From Palsa-504 sp963756575 (lineage in GTDB: Bacteria > Actinomycetota > Actinomycetes > Streptosporangiales > Streptosporangiaceae), in assembly GCA_963756575.1 (NCBI GenBank), contig CAVWOM010000013.1:1-64000 (forward strand): a stretch of DNA of 64,000 nt. The letters are read 5' to 3'. Positions 32,133 through 45,000 of the stretch are shown piece by piece (the stretch's first letter is position 1; each line of letters starts with the position of its first letter). A program made the position numbers and the translations under genes. The notes beneath the pieces were generated by a model, which was not told the origin of the DNA, ran no database searches, and worked only from the letters and a program-made list of their open reading frames with translations.

Positions 32133-33391
32133 CCATGACTTCCGGGCACCCCGCCGGGACGGCCGTCTCGGCGCCCCCGGTCCCGGCCCGGCTGCGGCCG
32201 GGTGACCTGGCCGGGCTGGCCGTGGTCGGGCTGCGGACCCGCAAGCTACGTGCCGGGCTGTCCGCGCTGGGCGTCGCGATCGGGGTCGCGGCGATCGTGG
32301 CCGTCCTGGGCCTGGCCGCCTCTTCCTCCGCCGCGCTGCAGAGCGAGATCAGCCAGCTGGGTACCAACCTGCTGACCGTCACCAACGGGCAGACCTTCTC
32401 CGGCAGCGTCGCGGAGCTGCCGACGGGGGCGCCGGGCATGATAACCCGGCTGCCCGGCGTCACCGGCGTGCAGGACATCGGCGCGATCAGCGGGGTTGAC
32501 ATCTACAAGTCCCCCTACATCCCCGCCGTCAACACCAACGCCATCAGCATGAACGCCGCCACCCTCAACCTGCCCGCGGTATCCGGTGCCAGCCTCGCTC
32601 AGGGCCGCTACCTCAACGCCGCCACCGCCCGCCTGCCGGTCGCGGTGCTGGGCCACACCGCAGCACAGCTGCTGGGCATCGACCGGATCCGGCCCGGGAT
32701 GCGGATCGTGGTGGGATCCGCTCCTTCCGGCGGCCAGTGGTTCTACGTCACCGGCATCTTGAATAAGGACACCTACGCCCCCGAGATCGACTCCTCGGTC
32801 CTGGTCGGCTTCCCGGCCGCCGAGCGCTATCTCGGCTTCGACGGGCACCCGACGAAAATCTACGTCCGCACCACCACGGACAACCAGGCCGTCACCACCA
32901 GGGTCGACAACCTCCTCGGGTACCAGGCCAACCCGGAAAACCCCAGCTACGTCAGCGTCTCCCAGCCTTCGAGCGCGCTCACCGCCCAGGCCGACGCCAA
33001 GGGCGCCCTGGACACCTTGTTCCTCGGACTCGGCGCGATCGCGCTGCTGGTCGGCGCGATCGGGGTCGCCAACATCATGGTCATCTCCGTCCTCGAGCGC
33101 CGCTCCGAGATCGGCCTGCGCCGGGCGCTGGGCGCCACCAGAGGCCAGATCCGCGTCCAGTTCCTGGCCGAGGCGATCCTGCTGTCCCTGGCCGGCGGCG
33201 CCGTCGGGGTCATCGCCGGCGCGGCCGCCACCGCCAGCTACGCCCGCAGCCACCACGAGCTCCTCGTCATCCCGCCCGAAGCCTGGGCGGGCGGCCTGGC
33301 CGCGGCGGTCGTCATCGGCGCCGCCGCCGGACTGCTGCCCGCCATCCGCGCCGCCCGCCTGTCCCCCACTCAGGCGCTCTGGAGCATCTGA
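32129..33391 (+). CDS. ABC transporter permease, MacB/FtsX type
   Basis: 420 residues with the four-helix topology of the family: one helix near residues 45-68, a large extracytoplasmic domain, then three C-terminal helices (LGLGAIALLVGAIGVANIMV, AILLSLAGGAVGVIAGAA and the segment around AAAVVIGAAAGLLPAIRAA). The C-terminal ERRSEIGLRRALGATRGQI is the typical FtsX coupling segment. Last gene of the operon, ending 15 bp from the eroded end of NRPS-2, which comes in from the other side. Confidence 0.93.
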   Translation: MTMTSGHPAGTAVSAPPVPARLRPGDLAGLAVVGLRTRKLRAGLSALGVAIGVAAIVAVLGLAASSSAALQSEISQLGTNLLTVTNGQTFSGSVAELPTGAPGMITRLPGVTGVQDIGAISGVDIYKSPYIPAVNTNAISMNAATLNLPAVSGASLAQGRYLNAATARLPVAVLGHTAAQLLGIDRIRPGMRIVVGSAPSGGQWFYVTGILNKDTYAPEIDSSVLVGFPAAERYLGFDGHPTKIYVRTTTDNQAVTTRVDNLLGYQANPENPSYVSVSQPSSALTAQADAKGALDTLFLGLGAIALLVGAIGVANIMVISVLERRSEIGLRRALGATRGQIRVQFLAEAILLSLAGGAVGVIAGAAATASYARSHHELLVIPPEAWAGGLAAAVVIGAAAGLLPAIRAARLSPTQALWSI

Positions 33392-33406
33392 CCGCACCGG
33401 CACCGG

Positions 33407-36090
33407 TCATAAGCGGCGGCTAGCGCCGGAGCCAGCCACGCCGGGGCCGGCCCGGTGACCGCGGTTCTTCACCCGGTCGTCGATCCGGCCCAGGAGCTCC
33501 AGCACCCCATCGGGGCGCCACCGCGCCCGGTCCCCCGTCCGGTACAAACGCGACCCGTCAGCGCTGAACGGATCGGCGATGAACCGCTCCGCCGTCAGCG
33601 CGGCTCGCCGCCGGTACCCACGTGCGACCTGCGCCCCGCCGACGACCAGCTCGCCCGGCACGCCCAGCGGCACCAAATTCAGCCGCGCGTCCACCACGTA
33701 GAGCCGGGTACCTGGTACCGGCAGCCCGATCGGCACCCGCCCGCCGTCCAGGTCCGCGCCGGTCAGCGAGATGGCGGCCACGCCGATCGTGGCCTCAGCG
33801 GGCCCGTAATGGTTGACCACCGCCCGGTCCCCGGCCACGGCCAGCAGCTCGCCCGCCAGTCCCGGCGCCACCGTCTCCCCGCCCAGGACCAGGACCCGCG
33901 CCGGCACTAGCCTGGCCAGGCCGCCGGCAGCAGCCAGCGCCGCCAGGTGCGACGGCACGATCTTGAGGTAATCGATGCTGTGGTCAGCCAGGTAGCCGGC
34001 GACCGCATCCGGGTCGGTGATCATCTCCCGGCTCAGGACGTGCAGCACCCCGCCAGTGGCCAGGCTCGTGAAGATCATCGTGTGGCCCAGATCCGTGACC
34101 GGACCCGGAAGCAGCCCGTACCGGCGGCCCGGCTCGCCCAGTCCGGTCCGGCCCGGCAGGCCGGCCACATAAGCCATCAAGTTCCCGTGGGTGACCTGCA
34201 CCCCCTCGGGCGTTCCCGGCGACCCGGACGTATACATCACGTACGCGAGCTGATCGGGCCGCACTGTTACGGCGGGCGGTCCGGCCGCCGTGACCGCGGC
34301 CGCCGCCGCTACTTCCCCGGCGTCTACCGCCACGACCCGCACCCGGCCGAGCGGCAGATCCTCCGTCGCGCCGGCGTTCCCCAGCACGACGGTCACCCGG
34401 CTGTCGGACAGCATGAAGGTGAGCCGCTCCGCCGGGCACCCGGGAGCTAGCGCGAGATAGGCCGCGCCTGTCTGCCATACCGCCAGGATGGCCACGATCA
34501 TGTCCGCATCGCAGTCCAGGCGCAGGCCCACCACCGTCTCGGGCCCGGCTCCCGCATCGCGCAGGTAGCGCGCCAGCCGGGCCGCTCGTCCATGGAGCCC
34601 CGCGTAGGTGAGCGCCGCCTCGCCGCACACCACCGCCACCGCGTCCGGGCTACGCGCCGCATGCGCCCCGACCAGCTCGTGCAGGCCGGCCGGCGCCGCG
34701 GTGTCGTTGCCCCCCGCCAGGATCTGCCGGAGCTCGCCGGCCGCCAGGATCTCGATCTTGCTCACCCGAGCCGACGGATCGGCAACCACGGCCGCCACTA
34801 CCCGGGCCAGCCGATGCGCCACCATCTCGGCTGCGGGCAGGTCGAATATGTCGGCCGCCGCGACCAGTGACCCGTGCAGGCCGGGCGCGCCGGGTACCTC
34901 GGCCAGGATGACGTGCAGGTCCCAGCGGGCAGGCGGGGTGCTGGCCGGCATGATGCTGACGTCAAGACCGGGCAGCTCCAGTACTGGCGGGGCGTTGTTC
35001 TGCATGGTGAGCACCACCTGCAGCAGCGGATGGCGCGCCATCGACCGGGCCGGGGCCAGCTCCTCGACCAGCCGCTCGAACGGCACGTCCTGGTGGTCGA
35101 GCGCGCCGAGGCCGACCTCCCTGACCCGGTCGAGCAGCTCGGCGAACGGCGGGTCGCCGGACACCTCGGTGCGCAGCACCAGAGTGTTCGTGAAGAATCC
35201 GACCAGCTCGTCCAGCGCCACATCGGACCGGCCGGCTGACCGCGGTGCCGATAGGGATGTCGTCGCCGGCGCCCAGCCGCGACAGCAGCACCGCCAGCGC
35301 GGCCTGGAGCACCATGAACAGCGTCACGCCCCGGGCCCGGGCCAGTACGGTGAGCTGGTAGTGCAGCTCGGCCGGGAGACTCAGCGGCACGACGTGCGCC
35401 TGGTGGCTCGGCACCGCCGGCCGAGGCCGGTCCGTCGGCAACTCTAGCTCGTCGGGCAGCCCGGCCAGCGCCCGCCGCCAGTAAGCCATCTGCGCCGACA
35501 GCACGCTGCCGGGGTCGTCCTCGTCGCCAAGCAGCTGCCGCTGCCACAGCGAGTAGTCGGCGTACTGCACCGGCAGCGGCCGCCAGGCGGGTGCGCTCCC
35601 GGCCAGCCGCGCCGCGTAAGCGACCGAAATGTCCCTGGTCAGCGGGGCGGTCGACCAGCCGTCCCCGGCGATGTGGTGAAGCACGAGCACCAGCATGTGC
35701 CGGTCAGGGGCCAGCCGCAGCAGCCGCGCCCGGAGGGGGATGTGGTCCGACAGATCGACCGGCTGCGCGGCCGCCTCGGCCAGCGCCGCGGCTACCATGG
35801 CCGGCGCGACCTGGCTGACGGGCAGTTCCCAGCGCAGTTCACCTGGCTCCAGGATTCGCTGGAAGGGCTGCCCGCCCGTGGCGGGGAATACCGTGCGCAG
35901 CACCTCGTGCCGGCCGAGCACATCGGCCAGCGCCGCGGTCAGCGCCGCGACATCCAGGTCGCCGGCGATTCGCATCGCCACCGCCATGTCGTAGGCCGCG
36001 CTTGACCCCTCGAGCTGGGCCAGGAACCACAGCCGGCGCTGCGCGAACGACAGCGGCACCCGGTCCGGGCGGGCAACCGGGACGAGCGGC
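33407..36090 (-). pseudogene. NRPS-2 module 4 (C, truncated A), decayed Asp module
   Basis: The C domain keeps HHIAGDGWS but is frameshifted near 35240. The A domain still shows an Asp code, yet core motifs are eroded: TSGSPGTPEG for TSGSTGxPKG, GPAE for GPTE, VKNRGHRAGPG for VKIRGHRVEPGE. It stops before the C-terminal subdomain. Its closest relative here is the first C-A pair of NRPS-1 (C2-A1). Confidence 0.85.
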
Positions 36091-39000
36091 GCGCTGGCCG
36101 GCGCCGCCTCGGCCAGCCGCGCGCTAAGCCCCGCCGCCGTCGGCGTCTCGAACACGGCCCGGATCGTCAGGTCCGCACCCAGCGCCGCCCGGATCCGGCT
36201 CATCAGGCGGATGGCCAGCAGCGAGTGACCGCCGAGCGCGAAGAAGTCCTCGTCGGCCGCGACCCGGTGCACCCCAAGTACCTCCGCCATTGCCCCGCAC
36301 AGAATCTCTTCCCGGACCGTGGCGGGCTCGCGTCCAGCGGAGAGCTGCGCGTAGTCGGGGGATGGCAGGGCCTTGCGGTCGGCCTTGCCGCTCGGTGTCA
36401 GCGGCAGCGACTCCAGCACCACCACAGCGGGCACCATGTACTCGGGCAGCCGCTCGGCACAGAACGCGCGCAGCGCCGCGGCCGGCCCGCCGACCGCGGG
36501 CTGAGCATCGTGACCGGCGAGGACAACGTAGGCAACCAGCCGCTGGTCGCCCGCGTTGTCCTCCCTGACCGTCGCCACCGCCTGCTCGACCAGCGGATGA
36601 GCCCCCAGTACCGCCTCGATCTCGGCGGGCTCGATCCGGAACCCGCGGACCTTCACCTGATCATCCGCGCGCCCCGCGAACAGCAGCGCCCCTCCCACGC
36701 TCCAGCGCACGAGATCTCCCGTGCGGTACATCCGCATCCCTGCCGGGCCGAACGGGCACGCCACGAACCGCTCTCCCGTCAGCTCAGGCCTGCCCAGGTA
36801 CCCTCGCGCCAGGCCCGTCCCGGCGATATACAGCTCGCCCGCCACCCCGGCTGGCACCGGGCACAGCCATTCATCCAGCACGAACACGCTGGTGTTAGCG
36901 ATCGGCCGTCCGATCGGCGGTGCCTGCGCCTCGCTCCCGCACGCCCATGCCGTCGAGTCCACCGAGGTCTCCGTCGGGCCGTACAAGTTGTGCAGCGCGG
37001 CCGTTAGCTGGCCGGCGAACCGCTGCGCCAGCCGGCCCGACAGCGCCTCCCCGCTGCAGAACACTCGCCGCAGGCTCGAACACGCCGCGAGGTCAGCAGC
37101 GCCGAGGAAAGCCTCCAGCATCGACGGCACGAAATGCATCGTGGTAATGGCGGCCGAGCGGATCAGCCCGGACAGGTAGGCCGGATCCTGGTGCCCGCCC
37201 GGCCGGGCCAGCACGAGCCGCGCGCCCTCCAGCAGTGGCCAGAAGAACTCCCACACCGATACGTCGAAACTGATGGGGGTCTTCTGCAGCACCCGGTCAT
37301 CGCTCGCCAGCCCGTACTGGGCCTGCATCCACGTCAGCCGGTTGACGATGCCGGCCTGCGGCACCGCCACGCCCTTCGGTTGCCCGGTGGATCCCGACGT
37401 GTAGATCACGTAGGCCAGATGAGCCGCCGACTGAGCGCCAGGCCGGTCCCGGTCAGCGGCATCGCCGCCCGTCAGCTCCGTGGCCAGGGCAGGCTGGTCC
37501 AGATCCAGCACCGCCAGCCCCGCGTGCGCCGGACCCGGCGCCAGGCCGCCTGCCGTGATCACGCAGGCCGGCTGCGCGTCGGCCAGCATGAGCGCGATCC
37601 GCGCGGCCGGATAGCCCGGATCCACGGGCAGGTAAGCTGCCCCCGCCTTCAGCACCCCCAGCAGCGCGGTAACCAGCCAGGCCGAGCGCTCCATGAGCAC
37701 CGCGACCACTGAGTCAGGCCCTGCGCCGCGGTCGGCCAGCAGCCGGGCCAGTCGGTTGGCCCGCGCGTTCAGTTCTTGGTAACTCAGCTCCGTCCCGTCG
37801 CAGTCCACCGCCACCGCATCTGGCGTCCGCCCCGCCTGGGCCTCGAAAAGGCCGGGCAGCGTCATCGCGGCCACCTCGGCCGCCGTGTCATTCCAGCAGG
37901 TCAGGATCTCTCGTCGCTCAGCCGCCGCCAGAATCTCCACCCGGTGCAGCGGGGCCAGGGGAGCGGCGGCCACAGCCGTCAGCACCCGGCCGAACCGCTC
38001 CCCGAGCTGTTCGATCATGGCGGAGTCGAACAGGTCCGCCGCGCCGACCAGCAGGCCTCGGAGTCCGCCGGGTCCCGCGTCCGCGGCGATTTCCGTCAGA
38101 GCGAATTCCAGGTCGAACTTCGCCGCGGGCTCGCCTCCCGCCTGCCGCCTGACTTCCAGCCCGGGAAACTGCGGGACGGGCGGCGCGCTGGCGTGCACGG
38201 CGAGCATGACCTGGAACAGGGGGTGCCTGGCCATCGACCTGGCCGGCGCCAGGATCTCCACCAGCCGCTCGAACGGCACGTCCTGGTGATCCAGGGCGGC
38301 GAGCCCGCCGTCGCGCACCCGGCCGAGCAGGCCGACGAAGGACGGGTCTCCTGAGACGTCCGTGCGCAGCAGCAGGGTGTTGGCGAAGAATCCGATCAGC
38401 TCGTCCAGGGCCACGTCGGCGCGCCCGGCCACCGTCGTGCCCAGCGGGATGTCCGTACCCGCGCCCAGCCGGGACAGCAGCACCGCCAGCGCGGCCTGCA
38501 CCACCATGAACAACGTCACGCCCTGCGCGCGGGCCAGGGCCGCCAGCTGCCGGTGCAGGCCGGCAGGCACCTCCAGCGGGACGACGTGCGCGGAATGGCT
38601 GGCCGCGGCCGGGCGCGGCCGGCTGGCCGGCAGCCGCAGCTCCTGCGGCGCCCCGGCCAGCGCCTGCCGCCAGTACGCCACCTGCGCGCAGAGCACGCTG
38701 GCCGGATCGTCTTCGTCGCCCAGCACTTCCCGCTGCCACAGCGCGTAATCCACGTACTGCACCGGCAACGGCTCCCAGCCCGGGTCTCGGCCGGCGCACC
38801 GTGCCGCGTACGCGGCGGAGATGTCAACGGTCAGCCGCTCCGCCGACCAGGCGTCAGCGGCGATGTGGTGCACCACGATGACGAGGACGTGCGTGCCCGG
38901 GTCGAGCCTGAGCAGCCGCGCCCGCACCGGGATCCGCACCGACAGGTCGAACGGTTCGGCTATCACGTCCGCCACCGCCGTGGCCAGGCCGGCCTGCGTG

Positions 39001-42000
39001 GTGTCGGCGGTGGCGAGCTGCCATGCCACCTCGCCGACGGCCAGGACTTCCTGCCACGGTTCTCCGCCGGACGCGCGGAATATGGTGCGCAGCGACTCAT
39101 GGCGGACGATCACGTCGCGCAGCGAGGCGGCCAGCGCCGTTCGATCCAGGTCTCCGGTGATCCGGAGGATCACGGGGTTGTTGTAGGTCGCGTCCGGCCC
39201 TTCCAGCTGGGCCAGGAACCACAGCCGCTGCTGCCCGAACGACAGCGGCACCCGCTCCGGCCGCGGCCGGGCCACCAGTGATGCGCGGGCAGGCCCAGCC
39301 TCAGCCAGCCGCGCCGCCAGTTCCGCTGGCGTCGGCGCCTCGAACAGAACCCGGATCTCCACCTCGACGCCCAGCACGGAACGGATCCTGCTGATCAGCC
39401 GGGTAGCCAGCAGCGAGTGCCCGCCGAGGTCGAAGAAGCTGTCGCCCGCTCCGACCTGCTCCAGGCCGAGCACCTGCGCGAAGGCCGCGCACAGGATTTC
39501 CTCGCGAGCGGTGGCCGGACCACGGCCGGCCGACTCGGCGGCCGGGTGGCCGGGAGCGGGCAGGGCCTTGCGGTCGAGCTTGCCGTTAGCGGTCAGCGGC
39601 AACGCCGCCAGCACCACCAGCGCGGCCGGGACCAGGTGATCGGGCAGCCGTCCGGCGGCGTAGGCACGTACGGTGGCGGGCAGCCCGGCGTCGGCCGTGG
39701 TGTCATCGCCCGCCGCGGCGCCGACGGGGACCAGATAGCCGACCAGTCGCGGGTCGCCCGGAATGTCCTCGCGGACCGTGACCGCGGCCTGCCCAACCAG
39801 GGGATGGGCGGCCAGCACAGCCTGGACCTCGCCGGGCTCGACTCGGTGCCCGCGGATCTTCACCTGGTCATCGACCCGGCCGAGGAACTCGAGCCGTCCG
39901 TCCCCGCGCCACCGCGCCCGGTCTCCCGTCCGGTACAGCCGGGATCCGTCCCCCGCGAACGGATCGGCCACGAACCGCTCCGCCGTCAGCGCCGGCCGCC
40001 GCCCGTACCCCCGCGCCACCTGCGCCCCGCCTGCGAACAACTCCCCCGCCACTCCCACCGGCACCGGGTTCAGCCGGGCGTCCAGCACGTACAGCCGGGT
40101 GTTCGGCACGGGAGACCCGATAGGGATCTGGCCGCCTTCCAGGTCAGCCCAGGTCAGCCGGGTGGTAGCCACGCCGATGGTCGTCTCCGTCGGCCCGTAG
40201 TGGTTTACCACCGGCCGATCCCCCGCCGCCGCCAGCAGGTCACCAGCCAGCCCCGGCGTGACCGCCTCCCCGCCCAGGACCAGGGTCCTGGCGGGCATCA
40301 GCCCGGCCAGGCCGCCCCCGCTGGCCAGTGCCGCCAGATGCGAGGGCACGATCTTCAGGTAGTCGATCCCCCGCCTAGCCAGGAACCCGGTTACCGAGGC
40401 CGGGTCAGTGGCCAGAGCCGGGGGCAGCAGGTGCAGTTCTCCGCCAGACGCCAGGCTGGCGAAGATCATCGTGTTCCCGAAGTCGGTCACCGCGCCCTGG
40501 AGCAGCCCGTACCGGTGGCCCGTACCGGCCAGCCCGGCCTTGCCCGGCACCCCGGCCACGTAGTTCACCAGCCCGCCGTGAGTGACCTGCACTCCCTTGG
40601 GCACGCCCGTCGACCCCGACGTGTACATCACGTACGCCAGCTGACCGGCCGCCACCGGCACCGGGCCGGACGCCGGCGCTCCGGCTAGCGCCGACGTCAC
40701 CGGGTCGTCCACCGCGATCACCTGCACCCGCCCGGCTGGCAGGCTCTCCACCGCCCCGGCCGTACCCAGTACGACCGCGACCTGGCTGTCGGCCAGCATG
40801 AACGCCAGCCGCTCCGCCGGATGCCCCGGATCCAGCACCAGATAGGCGGCCCCCGCCAGCCACGCTCCCACCATGGCCGCCGCCAGCTCCAGCCCTGGCT
40901 CAAAGCACAGTCCCACCACCGTCTCCGGGCCCGCGCCCGCCGCCCCCAGCGTCCCCGCCAGCCGCGCCGCCCGTCCCGCCAGCTCGCGGTACGTCAGCGC
41001 CGCGTCCGCGCACGCCACCGCCACCGCGTCGGGCCGCTCCGCCGCCCGCGTCAGGATCAGTTCATGCACCCCGCCCGCACCGGGTACCGGAAGCGCCGTG
41101 TCATTCCACTGCGCCACCACGAGCCGGCGCTCTGCCTCGCCCAGCATCTCCACGTCCGACACGCGCACCAGCGGGTCATTTGCCACCACTCGCAGCACGC
41201 GCATTAGCCGCCAGGTGATGTGCTCGGCCGTGGCCGGCTCGAACAAGTCCGCCGCCGCCCGGACTGTCCCCCGCAGCCCGGCCGGACGGCCGCCCTCGAA
41301 GCTCTCGGCCAGGAGGACATCGAGGTCAAACCGCGCCGCCCGCCAGTCCTCGGACAGCACGGCCGAGTCCAGGCCCGGCAGCTCCAGCACCGGCGGGGCG
41401 TTGTTCTCTACCGCGAGCACGACCTGGAACAGCGGGTGGCGGGCCAGCGACCGGACGGGGGCCAGGATCTCCACCAGCCGCTCAAACGGCACGTCCTGAT
41501 GCGCGAACGCGCCCAGCGCCGACTCGCGCACCCGGGCCAGCAGCTCGGCGAAGGACGGATCCCCCGACACGTCCGTGCGCACCACGAGCGTGTTGATGAA
41601 GAATCCGACCAGCTCATCGAGCGCCGCGTCGGTGCGCCCCGCCACCGGCGAGCCGACCGGGATGTCCTCGCCCACGCCGATCCTGCACAGCAGCACCGCC
41701 AGCGCCGCGTGCATCACCATGAACAACGTCACCTCGTGCACCCGGGCCATGGCGACCAGTTCCGCGTGCACATCGGCCGGCACACGCAGCGGCACCGCAT
41801 GGCTGCGATGACTCGCCACCGTCGGCCGCGGCCGGTCGGCGGGCAACGCCAGCTCCTCCGGAGCCCCCGCCAGTGCCTCCCGCCAGTAGGCAACCTGCGC
41901 GGCCAGCAGGCTGTCCGGGGCATCCTCGTCCCCGAGCAGCTCCCGCTGCCACAGCGCGTAATCGGCGTACTGCACCGGCAGCGGCTCCCACCGCGGAGTC

Positions 42001-45000
42001 CCGCCCCGGCGTCGCGCCGCGTAAGCGACGGAGATATCCCGGGCCAGCGGCGCGGTCGACCAGCCATCTCCCGCGATATGGTGGATCACCAGCACCAGCA
42101 CGTGCACATCCGCGGCTACCCGCAGCAGCCGGGCCCGCACCGGAATCTGCGTCGCCAGGTCAAACGGCTCCGCCGTCGCCCTCGTCACCGCATCGGACAC
42201 ATCCGCCTCGGCTACCTCTGCCACCGGCAGCCCGAAGACCGCTTCCCGGGCGGGCAGGATCCGCTGATACGGCTCCCCCTCCGCCGCCGGGAACACCGTC
42301 CGCAGCACCTCGTGCCGGCCGATCACGTCGGCCAGCGCCGCCGCCAGCGCGTCGCGGTCCAGATCTCCGGTCAGCCGTAGTGAGAACGGGATGTTGTAGG
42401 TCGCGCTCGGCCCCTCCAGCTGCGCCAGGAACCACAGCCGCCGCTGGCCGAACGACAATGGCAGCCGCTCCGGCCGGACCTGGGGCTCCAGCCTCACTCT
42501 CGCCGGGGGTGCCCAGGCCAGCCACGCCGCCAGCGCCGCCACCGTCGGCGCCTCGAACAGCACCTGGATGCCCGCCTCGACGCCCAGCACCGTACGGATC
42601 CGGCTCACCAGGCGAACGGCCTGCAGCGAATACCCGCCCAGCTCGAAGAAGCTGTCGTCCACCCCGACCTCGGGCAGGCCGAGTACCTCAGCGAACAGCC
42701 CGCGCAGCGCTTCCTCGTGCGAGGTGGCCGGCTGGCGTCCCCGAGCTCCGGCCGCGTAGTCGGCAGCGGGCAGCGCCCGGCGGTCCAGCTTCCCGGTAAC
42801 GGTCAGAGGCAGGGCGTCCAGCAACGTCACCGCGCCGGGCACCAGGTACTCCGGCAGCCGCTCCGCCGCGAAGGCGCGCACCGCCGCGGCCAAGGCGCCC
42901 GGCGGCTCATCATCGGCCTCGTCCACGCCGGGCCCGGCGGGGACCACATAGGCCACCAGCCGCCGGCTGCCGGGCCGGTCTTCCCTGGCCGCCACGACGA
43001 CCTGGCGCACCAGCGGGTGCCCGGCGAGGACGGCCTCTATCTCGCCGGGCTCGACCCGGCCGCCGCGGATCCGCACCTGCGCATCGGCACGTCCCGCGAA
43101 CTCCAGGACGCCGTCGGGCCGCCACCGGGCCAGGTCCCCGGTCCGGTACATCCGCTCCCCGCGCGCCCCGAACGGGCACGCCGCGAACCGCGCCGCGGTC
43201 AGCCCCGGCCGCCCGAGATAGCCCCGGGCCAGGCCCGCGCCCGCCACGTACAGCTCCCCCGCCACCCCGGTCGGCACCGGGTGCAGCCACCGGTCCAAAA
43301 CGAACGCCTGGGCGTTCAGTACCGGGCGGCCGATCGGCGGCGCGCCGCTGCCGTTGAGCGGGTCGCTGGTGATAGCTACGACCGTCGATTCGGTCAGGCC
43401 GTACGCGTTTATCAGGCGGCGGCCGCGCGACCAGCGCTGCGCCAGCTCCGCGCTACATGCCTCGCCGCCGACGATGAGAGTTTCCGGGCCGGCGAAGCCG
43501 GCAGCTTCGACGCTGGCCAGCGTGCTCGGCGGAATCAGTGCATGGGTGACCTGGCTCGTGGTGAGGGCAGCGGCCAGAGCCTCGCCGATCAGCGGCCCTG
43601 GCGGCGGGATCACCAGCGCTGCCCCCGCGGCGAAGGCCGCGCACAGCTCCAGGACGAAGCCGTCGGATCCCGCCGAGGCGAACTGGAGCACCCGGCTGCC
43701 GGAGGTCACCTCGAACCGTTCCAGCTCCGTCGCCGCGAGGCTTGATATCCCCGCGTGGGTGACGACGACGCCCCGGGGCTGGCCCGTTGCGCCTGAGGAA
43801 TAGGTCACGTAGGCGGAGTGCGCGGGCAGCGGGGTGCCATGGCGGCCGGCACCGCCAGGGTCAGCGCCGTCGGCAGCGGCGGGCCCGGCCGGTACCAGCG
43901 GCTCGTCGAGGATCAGTACTGTCGTGGCGGCCTGCGCCGGGATGCTCGCGGCGCAGGCCGTGGCGGCGAGCACGACCACGGGCCGCGCATCGGACAGGAT
44001 GAACCGGGTACGCTCCGGCGGGTCACCCGGATCCACCACCAGGAAAGCCCCGCCGGCCTTACCCACCGCCAGGACCGCCGCCACGAGCTCGGCGGAGCGT
44101 TCCATCATGATCGCGACCACTGACTCCGGCCCGACGCCGCGCTGGGCCAGCATCCGCGCCAGCCCGCTGGCCCTGGCATTGACCTCCGCGTAGCTCAGGC
44201 TGACCCCCGCCATGACCAGCGCCGGGCTGGCCGGGGCCTGGGCGGCCCGCGCCCCGAACATACCTGCCAACGTGTCGCCGGGCACCGCTCGCGCGGTGTC
44301 GTTCCACTCGGCCAGGATCTGCCGGCGCTCCGCTGGCCCCAGGAGCTCCACGTGGCCGACAGGCTGGCCGGGCGTTGCCGCCGCGATCCAGTCCAGGACG
44401 CGGCGGAAGCGCCGGGCTATATCCTCGCTCGCGGCGGCATGATAGAGATCAGGATTCGCGTCAACGGAAAACTGCGCGCCGCCACCCGATCGGTCATAGA
44501 CGGAAATCTCGATATCGTCGATAGCACCGTTAGTGAGATTATGCGCGGTGACCGGGCAATCGCCGAAATGCATCGTGTAATCAAAGGGCATGAAGTTGAT
44601 AATCAAGCTGAACAAAGAGCCGTCGACTAGCTTCAGGTCCCGGAGAATATCCTCGTACCGGTAACGCTGATGACGCAGCGCGGCCAGGACCGTCGCGGAT
44701 ACCTGGCGCGCCAGTACCGCCACCGGCATGCGCGGGCTCAGCCGCAGCCGGATAGGCAGGACATTGGCCATCATGCCGGGGGCCCGGAGCTGGCGCTCTC
44801 CGATCCGGCCCACGACGGGCAGGCCAAGCACGATATCTTCGGCTCCGGTGCCGCGGTGCAGGTAGATCGCCGCGGCGGCGATCATCAGTCCGCCGAGGCT
44901 CGTCTCCAGCCGCCAGGCGGCCGCCCTGAGCTCAGCGGTACCGGTGGCGCCGATCTCGCTCAGCTGCCGTACCGGCGCGTGCGCCGCCCGGCTGGCCGGC

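Noticed and set aside
33392..33480. Bidirectional terminator between the converging exporter and NRPS-2
   Set aside because: The region is rich in GC repeats, but I could not define one convincing stem with a U-tract; the actinobacterial background produces many such stems.
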